Assembly (NCBI GenBank): GCA_022834735.1
Contig: BQKD01000001.1
Location: forward strand, 62,001-126,000
Source: Erysipelotrichaceae bacterium OPF54
GTDB taxonomy: Bacteria; Bacillota_I; Bacilli_A; Erysipelotrichales; Erysipelotrichaceae
Direction of reading: 5' to 3'
DNA: 64,000 bases
Shown piece by piece: positions 34,060 through 41,868 of the stretch (positions are counted from its first letter, which is position 1; each line of letters opens with the position of its first letter). The notes under the pieces are model-generated. The model made no database searches, had not been told where the DNA came from, and saw only the letters and a program-made list of their open reading frames with translations. A program made the position numbers and the translations under genes.

Positions 34060-34162
34060 GTGGTATTCAAACGGAAAGTTATATGATGTGCTTGATCAAG
34101 AAGTTCAAATTCAAGCTGTGAAAGAGGGGAAGCTGGATTCAATTCCGATCAGAAAGGAATAA
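34037..34162 (+). pseudogene. Out-of-frame C-terminal tail of the second M56 gene
   Basis: After the A9 tract the +1-shifted frame reads DGTFEWYSNGKLYDV and continues to IPIRKE and a stop at 34160-34162. It has no start of its own and clearly belongs to the gene at 33034. Confidence 0.75.
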
Positions 34163-34164
34163 TG

Positions 34165-34392
34165 TTATAAGATATCCACTTCCTTAACAATGTTGCTTTC
34201 AAATATATTGTCTGAATCTTCTATATAATTTTTCGCAAAAGGATATAACTCCAAAAAGAGTTCTACTTCTTTAATTCCTAATTTCATGAACAGACCAACT
34301 TTCCAATAAAGTACTTTATGGGACCATTTTAAAGTCTTTAAAATAGACAATTGTGCTGAACAATTACCTCTTGTTCCAATATCGAGCATCAT
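34165..34392 (-). CDS. Hypothetical 75-aa protein
   Basis: I do not recognise it. The sequence is mixed hydrophobic and charged (WSHKVLYWKVGLFMKLGIKE, then an acidic end). AAGGA lies just upstream of two adjacent ATG codons. It is placed between the M56 tail and lipoprotein D on the opposite strand, in AT-rich DNA. It may be a remnant or not translated. Confidence 0.3.
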   Translation of the reverse strand: MMLDIGTRGNCSAQLSILKTLKWSHKVLYWKVGLFMKLGIKEVELFLELYPFAKNYIEDSDNIFESNIVKEVDIL

Positions 34393-34394
34393 AT

Positions 34395-34430
34395 TCCTTA
34401 CAAATTGTAAGCGCTAACTATTTTGCCTAT
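34395..34430 (+). promoter_or_regulatory. Promoter with BlaI-like operator for lipoprotein copy D
   Basis: TTGTAA, 17 bp, TATAAT form the promoter. The palindrome CTTACAA-A-TTGTAAG overlaps the -35 and has the TACA...TGTA shape used by BlaI/MecI/CopY repressors. This ties the lipoprotein gene to the BlaI genes next door by inference. Confidence 0.55.
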
Positions 34431-34456
34431 AATAACTGCATGCAGGGGGTTAAAAT

Positions 34457-35254
34457 ATGAAAGCATTAAAAAAAGGAATTGTTTTGTGTTTGGGCCTGAT
34501 CATGATGGCAGGATGCGGAAGCGCACCAGAACAAAAGACCGAGAAGCCGGTAGAAAAGAAACTGGAAAAGATCGAGCTGAGCGTGCAAAAGACCGAAGTG
34601 GATGTGGACGAGGCGCTCGAAATTACTGTGAGCACGACGCCAAAGGACATCGAGATCCAGACCGCATCGTTCCAGAAAATGGATGGGGCGCAGATCGAAA
34701 AGAAAGAGAAGAAGTTCGTGTTCAAGGCGTCCAAAGCGGGCACGTATAGCGTGCAGGTGAAACAGGATGCGATCGACAGCAATGTGTTAAAGATCAAGGC
34801 AGTGGATCCGAAAGAAAAGGCGGAAGAGGAAGAAGAGGTGGCAGAAGATGCGGCTCAATCTTCGCAGGAAACGGCCGGACAGGAAACAGGTGCACAGGAA
34901 AATCCGCAAGTCATTGTTACAGGAAACGGACTGCCGCACAACGATCCGAACTGGAATGCAGAGTCTTCGCAGGAAACATCAGAAAATGGCTCACAAAACG
35001 GGCCGTCAACGGTTGACTGGGTATTAGGACATGTGGATCAGTATCTTGTGCCAGGTCAGCAGACGTGGGTAACAGGAAGCGTGCCGCAGACCTTGAAACA
35101 GGATGCGAACGGAAACATGTCGATGGTCTTATGGAATAATGACAAAACACAGTATATCGTACTGGAAGGATATAGCGGTGCAGGAAACGAAGAAGTCACA
35201 TTAACTGGAACTTTGCGAAAAGACGGCAATGTTTATGTGCTGACTGTGGAATAG
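34457..35254 (+). CDS. Lipoprotein with Ig-like and OB-like domains (copy D)
   Basis: The 265-aa protein has a lipobox MAGC (LIMMAGCGSAPEQ). Its Ig-like part and acidic linker are almost identical to copy B (324 bp of exact DNA identity, 34552-34875, then one mismatch and more identity), while its signal peptide and C-terminal domain differ. The C-terminal part is still the same type: VDWVLGHVDQYLVPGQQTWV, GSVPQTLKQDANGN and VTLTGTLRKDG, but the usual IG(S/G)C segment is missing. GGGGG lies upstream. The mosaic suggests gene conversion or domain swapping between copies. Confidence 0.82.
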   Translation: MKALKKGIVLCLGLIMMAGCGSAPEQKTEKPVEKKLEKIELSVQKTEVDVDEALEITVSTTPKDIEIQTASFQKMDGAQIEKKEKKFVFKASKAGTYSVQVKQDAIDSNVLKIKAVDPKEKAEEEEEVAEDAAQSSQETAGQETGAQENPQVIVTGNGLPHNDPNWNAESSQETSENGSQNGPSTVDWVLGHVDQYLVPGQQTWVTGSVPQTLKQDANGNMSMVLWNNDKTQYIVLEGYSGAGNEEVTLTGTLRKDGNVYVLTVE

Positions 35255-35260
35255 TTATCA

Positions 35261-35307
35261 AAAGATGAAATACGCTTCATGGAAAGCTGTATTCATCTTT
35301 TTTTTAT
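35261..35307 (+). terminator. Terminator after lipoprotein D
   Basis: GATGAAATAC pairs with GTATTCATC (one bulge) around a 15-nt loop, then eight T. Confidence 0.6.
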
Positions 35308-35402
35308 TGGTTTCTGGAACAAAAAGCGCAAAATATGAGCAGTCATATGAAAAGAGACGGAAAACAAGAGTATGATAGGAGTAAGTATTGGAGGTATTCT
35401 TC

Positions 35403-36767
35403 ATGGATACAAATCAAATCGAACAGTTAGTAAAAGAACAGAAGATCTTTTTTGCGACCCATGCGACCTATTCGCTCATGTTCCGCAAAAAGATGCTGGA
35501 AAAGCTCAGGACTGCGCTGCACGAATATGAACCGCAGCTTCTTGCGGCAGTATATGAGGATCTGAACAAACCGGCATCCGAAACCTATATGTGCGAGCTC
35601 GGTCTGATATATCAGGCGATCCGTTATTTTGAAAAGAATCTGGACAAACTGGCAGCGCCCGAAAAAGTCAGGACCCCCTTGTTCCTGTTCAAGTCAAAAA
35701 GCGAGATCATGCATGATCCTTATGGAAGCGTGCTGATCGTATCGCCATGGAACTATCCGCTCCTGCTCACCTTCCAGCCTTTGATCGAAGCGATGGCAGC
35801 CGGAAATACGATCGTGCTCAAGCCAAGCGATTATTCGGTCCATACGACAGCCGTCATCAAGGAACTGGTCGAAAAGAATTTTCCCGCTTCCTATATCGCG
35901 CTTGTCGAAGGAGGAAGAGAGCAGAACCAGGCTTTGTTCGCTCAGCCATTCGACTATATTTTCTATACCGGTTCGCCTGCAGTAGGCCGGATCTGCATGG
36001 AAGCGGCTGCGAAAAATCTCGTGCCCGTCACTCTCGAACTGGGCGGCAAGTCGCCAGCCATTGTCGATGAAAGCGCCAATATTGCCATGGCAGCCCGGCG
36101 CATCGTGTTCGGCAAATTCATGAATGGAGGACAGACCTGCGTCGCCTGCGATCATGTCTATGTCCACGAATCGAAAGTGCAGGATCTTGTCCGTCAGATC
36201 ATCCATCAGCTGAACATGCAGGGGTTCACGATCGAAACGATCGGAAAAATGATCAATCAGAAGCATTACGATCAGGTCGCTTCCTACCTGAACGATGGAA
36301 AAATTTTATGGGGAGGCAAGTGCGATCCGGCAAAATGGAAGATCGAGCCGACACTGATCCAGCCCGATGAAAACACTGCCATCATGGAAGAGGAGATCTT
36401 CGGACCGATCCTTCCTGTCATCCCCTATGAAAACTTCGAAGATCTGTGCAGAAAAATAGCGCAGAAGCCGCACCCGCTCGCCTTCTACCTGTTTTCCAGG
36501 AACGCAGAGCACATCGAATATGTAAAAAAATACATGCCGTTCGGCGGAGGCTGTATCAACAATACCCTTCTTCATCTATCCAATGAGAACGTTCCGTTTG
36601 GCGGTCTGCAGAATTCAGGCATGGGACATTATCATGGCAAATACGGATTCGAGACCTTCACGCACGATAAGTCGGTCGTCTCTTTCAGCGACCGCATCGA
36701 TCTGCCTGTCATGTACCGTCCGTATAAAAAATGGAAAGATACGATCATTCATCTGTTTTTGAAATGA
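35403..36767 (+). CDS. Aldehyde dehydrogenase (class 3-like)
   Basis: This is an NAD(P)-dependent oxidation of aldehydes to acids. The 454-aa length fits the short class-3/AlkH type. Visible motifs are VSPWNYPLLLTFQPLIEA, the nucleotide-binding FYTGSPAVGR, LELGGKSPAIVDE with the general-base Glu, GGQTCVACDHVYV with catalytic Cys, and EEIFGPILPVI. The C-terminal hydrophobic tail (TIIHLFLK) may touch the membrane. ATG 35403 follows GGAGG. It is 10 bp from the nitroreductase gene, so both may handle reactive carbonyl or nitro compounds. Confidence 0.92.
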   Translation: MDTNQIEQLVKEQKIFFATHATYSLMFRKKMLEKLRTALHEYEPQLLAAVYEDLNKPASETYMCELGLIYQAIRYFEKNLDKLAAPEKVRTPLFLFKSKSEIMHDPYGSVLIVSPWNYPLLLTFQPLIEAMAAGNTIVLKPSDYSVHTTAVIKELVEKNFPASYIALVEGGREQNQALFAQPFDYIFYTGSPAVGRICMEAAAKNLVPVTLELGGKSPAIVDESANIAMAARRIVFGKFMNGGQTCVACDHVYVHESKVQDLVRQIIHQLNMQGFTIETIGKMINQKHYDQVASYLNDGKILWGGKCDPAKWKIEPTLIQPDENTAIMEEEIFGPILPVIPYENFEDLCRKIAQKPHPLAFYLFSRNAEHIEYVKKYMPFGGGCINNTLLHLSNENVPFGGLQNSGMGHYHGKYGFETFTHDKSVVSFSDRIDLPVMYRPYKKWKDTIIHLFLK

Positions 36768-36777
36768 GGTGTAAATA

Positions 36778-37293
36778 ATGAATGCGATCTATGAACGAAC
36801 AAGCGTAAGACAATACGCACCAGAAAAAGTCAGCGATCAGGAAATCGAAAAGATCCTGAAAGCCGGTTTCTGCGCGCCAAGCGCCGTCAACAAACAGCCC
36901 TGGCAGCTCATTGTCGTTAAGGAAAAAGATAATCTCGAACAGCTTTCCCATTGTTCCCCGTATGCCCTGCCGCTCAAGGAAGCCGCGTTCGCGATCGTGG
37001 TCATGGCCGACACCAGCCATCATCTGGCCGACGGATACGATATCCAGGACCTGGCCGCTTTGACCGAAAACATGCTGATCGAAGCAGAAGATCTCGGGAT
37101 CGGCAGCGTGTGGCTCGGCATCTATCCGGAAAAGGAACGGATCGAATGGCTGAAAAAGCACTTCGAACTGCCCGACCACATCGTCCCGTACTGGGTCGTT
37201 TCCTTTGGCTATCCGCTTCATGAACAAAAGCCGAAAGACAAATGGGATCCGGCAAAGATCCACTATGAAACCTATGGTGAAAAGGCGATCTGA
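36778..37293 (+). CDS. Nitroreductase-family flavoprotein
   Basis: The 171-aa protein has the FMN-binding start ERTSVRQYAPEKVSDQEIE, the APSAVNKQPWQLIVV loop and GSVWLGIYPEKERIEWLKK, typical of small nitroreductases. It likely reduces nitro or quinone compounds with NAD(P)H. It is co-transcribed with the aldehyde dehydrogenase, with GAGGTG just upstream. Confidence 0.9.
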   Translation: MNAIYERTSVRQYAPEKVSDQEIEKILKAGFCAPSAVNKQPWQLIVVKEKDNLEQLSHCSPYALPLKEAAFAIVVMADTSHHLADGYDIQDLAALTENMLIEAEDLGIGSVWLGIYPEKERIEWLKKHFELPDHIVPYWVVSFGYPLHEQKPKDKWDPAKIHYETYGEKAI

Positions 37294-37312
37294 ATCAGAC
37301 CGTCTTTTTTCA
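37279..37312 (+). terminator. Terminator after the nitroreductase
   Basis: AAGGCGATCTG/CAGACCGTCTT imperfect stem overlapping the stop codon, then TTTTTT. Confidence 0.6.
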
Positions 37313-37322
37313 TATTTCGCCG

Positions 37323-37351
37323 TTGACAACAGTCCGAGTTCGGACTAGAAT
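37323..37351 (+). promoter_or_regulatory. marR promoter with operator in its spacer
   Basis: TTGACA (37323-37328), 17 bp, TAGAAT (37346-37351). The spacer holds the perfect palindrome AGTCCGA-GT-TCGGACT (37331-37346), an ideal site for MarR autorepression. Confidence 0.8.
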
Positions 37352-37382
37352 ATCACGAGTGCGAAAACAGGAGGAAATTATT

Positions 37383-37832
37383 ATGGAGTGTAAACAAAGC
37401 GTCGAACAGCAGAAGCTGGATGCTGTATATAAAGAACTGTCCCAGTATCAGCACAAGGCAGCAAGCCACGCCGGACTCTCGGACAGTGCTTTTGATATAT
37501 TTTATGTGCTCATGCAGCTCGAAGAAGGCTGTTCGCAGAAAACGATAGCCCAGCTTTCATGGCAAAGCAAGCAGACCGTCAATTCGACAATCAAGATACT
37601 TGAGAAAAAAGGATATCTGAAAATCGAGAAAGGAAAAGGGAAGGAGTGCTCGATCTATCTGCTCGAGCCGGGAACGGCCGTGATCCGCGAAAAGATCGCG
37701 CCGCTGGTCGAACACGAAAGAAGGATGCTCGAAAAAATGGGCCTGGAAAATGCCAGAGCACTCATCGAACTGACAACACAATATGTAAAACTGTTGAAAA
37801 CGATAGAAGAGGAGGAACAACATGCAAATTAA
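37383..37832 (+). CDS. MarR-family transcriptional regulator
   Basis: The 149-aa protein has a winged HTH: SDSAFDIFYVLMQLEEGCSQKTIAQLSWQSKQTVNSTIKILEKKGYL in two parts, then wing residues KIEKGKGKECSIYLLEP. It overlaps the MATE gene by 11 bp and is likely its repressor, released by an exported compound. GGAGG lies upstream of ATG 37383; the frame is open further upstream across the promoter. Confidence 0.92.
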   Translation: MECKQSVEQQKLDAVYKELSQYQHKAASHAGLSDSAFDIFYVLMQLEEGCSQKTIAQLSWQSKQTVNSTIKILEKKGYLKIEKGKGKECSIYLLEPGTAVIREKIAPLVEHERRMLEKMGLENARALIELTTQYVKLLKTIEEEEQHAN

Positions 37833-39150
37833 ACTGAGCGATCATTTTACTTTCAACAAGCTGCTCCGCTTTACGATCCCGTCCGTCATCATGGTCATCT
37901 TTACATCCCTGTATACGATCGTTGACGGAATTTTTGTTTCCAATGTAGCAGGAAGCACGGCATTTGCCGCCCTCAACCTGATCTGGCCCGTCATCGCCAT
38001 CATGGGCTCGTTCGGCTTCATGATCGGAACAGGAGGCAGCGCGCTCGTCGCCAAGCTGCTCGGACAGGATAAAAAGAAAGAAGCCAATGCGTGCTTCTCC
38101 CTTCTGATCTATACGCTCATCGCCATCGCGCTCGTCTGCTCGATCATCGGCGCCATCTGGATCGAAGAGTTCGCCCTCCTGCTTGGCGCGTCGCCCGAAA
38201 TGCTGCCCGACTGCGTCGCGTACGGAAGGACCCTGGCCTGCATGATGATCGGCTACTTTCTGCAGGCCGCCTTCCAGTCTTTTCTGGTTACCGCAGAAAG
38301 GCCTCAGATCGGACTTATGCTCACCATCCTGGCCGGCCTGACCAATATGATCCTCGATTACGTCCTGATCTATGTGTTCGATATGGGAATCTTTGGAGCC
38401 GCCCTTGCGACCGGCCTGAGCTGGATCGTAGGCGGCATCGTTCCGTTCCTGTACTTTTTGAGCCCCAACAGCACGCCGTTACGTCTAGGCGCTCCCAGGT
38501 GGGACATCCGCCAGATCGGACAAAGCTGTTTCAACGGATCGAGCGAAATGGTCACTAATCTGAGCATGAGCGTCGTCAGCATCCTGTACAATTATGAATT
38601 GATGAAACTGATCGGTGCCGACGGTGTCGTAGCGTACGGCATCCTCCAGTATATTTCTTTTGTGTTTGCCGGCGCCTTTCTTGGCTATTCGATGGGCATC
38701 GCCCCCGTCATCAGCTATCAGTACGGAGCGCAGAACCACCAGGAACTGCACGGCCTGCTGAAAAAGTCGCTCATCCTGATCAGCGGGACATCGCTTGTCC
38801 TTGTCGTGATCGCCGAACTGAGCGCGCCCGTGCTCGCCTCCGTTTTTGTGAGCGGATCGAAAGAGCTGATGGAAATGACGACCGCAGCGATCCGGATCTA
38901 CAGTGTAGCTTTCTTGCTGTGCGGGTTCAATATTTTCGGCAGCTCGTTCTTTACGGCTCTCAACAACGGGTTCATATCGGCCGCCATTTCTCTGCTGCGC
39001 ACGTTCGTGTTCCAGATCCTGGCCATCCTGATCCTGCCGCTGCTGTTCGGTTTGAACGGAATCTGGAGCGCAGTGATCATGGCAGAAGGATTCTCATTTG
39101 TGATTGTTATGATATTTTTAGTACAAAATAAGAAGAAATACGGGTATTAG
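37822..39150 (+). CDS. MATE-family multidrug efflux transporter
   Basis: The 442-aa protein has about 12 membrane helices in two halves. Features are FTIPSVIMVIFTSLYTIVDGIFVSNVAG-type helix 1 and GTGGSALVAKLLGQDKKKEANACF (family signature) in the first half, and MGIAPVISYQYGAQNHQEL, the equivalent in the second half. It probably exports drugs or metabolites by Na+ or H+ antiport. It is expressed with the overlapping marR gene. Confidence 0.93.
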   Translation: MQIKLSDHFTFNKLLRFTIPSVIMVIFTSLYTIVDGIFVSNVAGSTAFAALNLIWPVIAIMGSFGFMIGTGGSALVAKLLGQDKKKEANACFSLLIYTLIAIALVCSIIGAIWIEEFALLLGASPEMLPDCVAYGRTLACMMIGYFLQAAFQSFLVTAERPQIGLMLTILAGLTNMILDYVLIYVFDMGIFGAALATGLSWIVGGIVPFLYFLSPNSTPLRLGAPRWDIRQIGQSCFNGSSEMVTNLSMSVVSILYNYELMKLIGADGVVAYGILQYISFVFAGAFLGYSMGIAPVISYQYGAQNHQELHGLLKKSLILISGTSLVLVVIAELSAPVLASVFVSGSKELMEMTTAAIRIYSVAFLLCGFNIFGSSFFTALNNGFISAAISLLRTFVFQILAILILPLLFGLNGIWSAVIMAEGFSFVIVMIFLVQNKKKYGY

Positions 39151-39225
39151 ATCGGGAGAAAATGCATAAATTGCATGTTTCGAGCAAAAAAAATCAAATT
39201 TTCTCAATAATTGATATATCGTTTC

Positions 39226-39254
39226 TTGTAATTTGCTCTCAGAAAATTTATAAT
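39226..39254 (+). promoter_or_regulatory. Promoter of orphan BlaI gene
   Basis: TTGTAA (39226-39231), 17 bp, TATAAT (39249-39254). Confidence 0.65.
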
Positions 39255-39284
39255 AAAATCGTAAAAAAAAGAGAGGTCATTGCA

Positions 39285-39647
39285 ATGAAAGTTTCCCACT
39301 TAACCAAGCGCGAAAATGAAATCATGGAAATCTTCTGGCAGTCGGAAAAACCGCTGTCTTCCAATGATATCTGCTTGGAAGCCCCACACATAAGTAAGAA
39401 CACAGTACAGGCCGTGATCAGAAAGCTGCTTTCAATGAACTTCATTGAGATCGCCGGGCTAGGCTACAACAAAAACGCCTTGACTCGCGAGTTCAGCCCA
39501 TGCATCTCTCAGGCCGAGTACTTTGACAACTTCCTTGTGCGGGACACTTCCTTTGAACTGGCTGCGAATTTTATTCGCCGCACCGAAGATATCAATGAAT
39601 TGGAACAACTGGAAGAACTGATCCGTGAAAGAAAAGAAGCGCTTTAA
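39285..39647 (+). CDS. BlaI/MecI-family repressor (copy 3, no M56 partner)
   Basis: The 120-aa winged-helix protein shares the layout of the other two copies: TKRENEIMEIFWQSEKPLSSNDI, KNTVQAVIRKLLSMNFIEIAG and a C-terminal LEQLEELIRERK helix. It is monocistronic, with its own promoter and terminator and no M56 gene beside it. It might be controlled by one of the M56 proteases at 27.3 or 33.0 kb. ATG 39285 follows GAGAGG. Confidence 0.88.
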   Translation: MKVSHLTKRENEIMEIFWQSEKPLSSNDICLEAPHISKNTVQAVIRKLLSMNFIEIAGLGYNKNALTREFSPCISQAEYFDNFLVRDTSFELAANFIRRTEDINELEQLEELIRERKEAL

Positions 39648-39669
39648 AAAAATCAGTTGTTTTACGAAA

Positions 39670-39697
39670 GCTCCGTATTGTGCGGAGTTTTTTTTAT
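39670..39697 (+). terminator. Terminator after orphan BlaI
   Basis: GCTCCG/CGGAGT stem with loop TATTGTG, then eight T. Confidence 0.8.
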
Positions 39698-39831
39698 ACC
39701 GCTTTGAAATGATATAACGTTTAGGAAACAATATATGTTCCCTTTTTTTATGTCTTTTTTTTTGGACACATAGAACTATGCCAAGGAAAAAAAGGAAAAA
39801 ATAAAAAATTTTATTTTGCCGAAAAACGAAA

Positions 39832-39885
39832 TTTGACTGGAAATCCCCGTGCTATATTTTAAGTGTCAAAGGAAGCGCTGACCGA
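39832..39885 (+). promoter_or_regulatory. Putative promoter and weak cre of the PTS cluster
   Basis: TTGACT and TATTTT about 16 bp apart lie upstream of the EIIA gene. GGAAGCGCTGACC a little downstream resembles the core of a cre (AAGCGCT) but misses several outer positions. Confidence 0.4.
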
Positions 39886-39905
39886 ACACAGAAGGAGGTG
39901 AGCTT

Positions 39906-40346
39906 ATGGAACTAAAAGAACTGCTCGATGAATCCTGCATCGCGATGGACGTTCCGCTTCAGAAAAAATCAGAAGTGCTCGACGCCATGACCGAAAGCTT
40001 ATACGAGGCAGGAATCATCACCGATAAAAAACAATTCAGAGAAGCGGTGGAATACCGGGAATCCTTATCAGAAACCGGACTGGAAGACGGGATCGCCATC
40101 CCGCATGGCGTCGACACCTGCGTCAACCGCGCCGCCATCTCCTATGTCCGGCTCAAAGAGCCGATCGAATGGGAATCCATGGACGGAAAACCGATCCAGC
40201 ATGTCTTCCTGCTGGCCATCCCGGCCGATGGAGACAAGACCCATATCCGCATGTTGTCGGAACTGGCAATGATGCTCGTACGGAAAGAAGCCCGCACCGC
40301 ATTGAATCAGATCCAGACCCGGCAAGAACTGTACGAAATCTTATGA
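39906..40346 (+). CDS. PTS EIIA component, fructose/mannitol type
   Basis: The 146-aa cytosolic phosphocarrier accepts phosphate from HPr on the His in GIAIPHG (about 64-70) and passes it to EIIB. The fold motif SLSETGLEDGIAIPHG is typical. It is the first gene of a tightly packed operon EIIA-EIIB-EIIC-aldolase-epimerase-regulator, preceded by a very strong AAGGAGGTG. Confidence 0.92.
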   Translation: MELKELLDESCIAMDVPLQKKSEVLDAMTESLYEAGIITDKKQFREAVEYRESLSETGLEDGIAIPHGVDTCVNRAAISYVRLKEPIEWESMDGKPIQHVFLLAIPADGDKTHIRMLSELAMMLVRKEARTALNQIQTRQELYEIL

Positions 40347-40370
40347 TCAATAATAATTCAGGAGGAAAAT

Positions 40371-40694
40371 ATGAATATCGCCGCAGTTACCGCATGCACG
40401 ATTGGTGTCGCGCATACATATATCGCTAAGGAAAAACTGATCGAAGCGGCTCAGAACCGGGGCCATCACATCAGCGTGGAAACACAGGGCAACATAGGCA
40501 TCGAAGACGAACTTCCATCCAGCGTCATCAAAGATGCGGATGTCATCATTCTGGCTGCCGATATTTCTGTCGCCCGGCAGGAACGCTTCAGCGGAAAGCC
40601 GATCGTCCGTGTAAGTTCGGCCGTCGCCATCAAACAGCCGGAAAAGCTGATCACCACGATCGAACATAAGCTCGGCAAGGAGAACCGGTCATGA
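40371..40694 (+). CDS. PTS EIIB component, fructose type
   Basis: The 107-aa protein has the phosphocysteine motif VTACTIGVAHTYIA (fructose EIIB has VTACPTGIAHT), then VETQGNIGIEDEL and a C-terminal helix. It transfers phosphate from EIIA to the incoming sugar on EIIC. It overlaps the EIIC gene by 4 bp. Confidence 0.92.
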   Translation: MNIAAVTACTIGVAHTYIAKEKLIEAAQNRGHHISVETQGNIGIEDELPSSVIKDADVIILAADISVARQERFSGKPIVRVSSAVAIKQPEKLITTIEHKLGKENRS

Positions 40695-41857
40695 AAGAAA
40701 AATTAAAAGCGCTCGTCGTTCAACCCGTATTAACAGGCATTTCCTACTTTATTCAAGTCATCTGCATGGGCGGTCTGCTCCAGTCGTTCGGAACGATCCT
40801 TGGCGGAACCGGCGTAGCCGAAGCGACAGGAACATTCGCTTATTATCTGTACCAGGGCGGAACACTGACCATGAGCATGGTCGTTCCGGTCCTGGCCGCG
40901 TACATCGCGTATGCGATCTGCGACCGTCCAGGTCTTGCGCCAGGCTTTCTGGTCGGGCTGCTTTCTGTGGAATACAAGATCGGCTTCGTCGGCGGTATCC
41001 TTGGCGGAATCGCTGTCGGATACTTCTGCAAGCTGGTCAAGGAAAAGCTGCCGCTCAGCAAGGACCTTGCCTCGCTGCTGCCAATGCTTATCCTGCCGAT
41101 CCTTGGCGGACTGTTCGTCGTATTGTCCATGTGCTATGTATTCGGACCTGTGCTTGGCGGCCTGCAGACGTATCTGTCTTCTCTCTTTGCTGAAATGCAG
41201 TCCGGATCAAGAATCGTATTCGGTATGGTCCTTGGCGCGTTGATGGGCGTCGATCTGGGCGGGCCGGTCACAAAGATCGGAACCACCGTTGTCAACGGCC
41301 TGGTAGCCGACGGCATCCTCGGACCGGAAGGGGCGAAGGTATGTATCGGCGTCACCGCTACATTAGGAATTGGTCTTTCTACCATTATCAGCAAACGTAA
41401 ATATACAGCAGCGCAGCGCGCGACCGGAAAATCGGCGATCGTGCTGGGCTGCTGCCAGATCGCCGAAGGCGGCCTGCCGATCCTGTTGGCCGATCCGCTG
41501 CGTGTCTGGCCCGCAACCATCCTTGGAAATATGGTGACGGGCGCGATCGCAATGTATTTCAACGTCCAGTCGCCTGTCATGATGGGCGGACTGTTCGCCT
41601 TCCCTGTCATGAAAAATGTATGGCCTGGCGCTGTGCTGTCCGTAGCCGTCGGCACGCTGGTCACGATCGTCATGCTTGCGATATGCCGCAAAACAGTCAC
41701 GGAAGATAAACCGGCTGTTTCAGAAAAACCGGAAAGCATCCCTGTCAGCGTTCCGGCAGCACAGCCCGTTATGCAGGCAGCGGCCCGGCCGGAAGGTGCC
41801 GTGCTCGAAGCGATCGATACCGAAGACGATCTGGATATCCACATCGAATACGAATAG
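40691..41857 (+). CDS. PTS EIIC permease, fructose family
   Basis: The 388-aa protein has about ten membrane segments with GTFAYYLYQGGTLTMSMVVPVLAAYIAY-like and GLAPGFLVGLL motifs, then LMGVDLGGPVTKIGTTV and SPVMMGGLFAFPVMKNVWPG typical of fructose-type EIIC. The last 55 residues form a flexible Pro/Ala-rich, acidic tail. The substrate cannot be read from the sequence; the adjacent KDPG-type aldolase, epimerase and KDG kinase suggest a sugar acid or derivative rather than fructose. Confidence 0.9.
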   Translation: MKEKLKALVVQPVLTGISYFIQVICMGGLLQSFGTILGGTGVAEATGTFAYYLYQGGTLTMSMVVPVLAAYIAYAICDRPGLAPGFLVGLLSVEYKIGFVGGILGGIAVGYFCKLVKEKLPLSKDLASLLPMLILPILGGLFVVLSMCYVFGPVLGGLQTYLSSLFAEMQSGSRIVFGMVLGALMGVDLGGPVTKIGTTVVNGLVADGILGPEGAKVCIGVTATLGIGLSTIISKRKYTAAQRATGKSAIVLGCCQIAEGGLPILLADPLRVWPATILGNMVTGAIAMYFNVQSPVMMGGLFAFPVMKNVWPGAVLSVAVGTLVTIVMLAICRKTVTEDKPAVSEKPESIPVSVPAAQPVMQAAARPEGAVLEAIDTEDDLDIHIEYE

Positions 41858-41868
41858 GAGAAACAACT

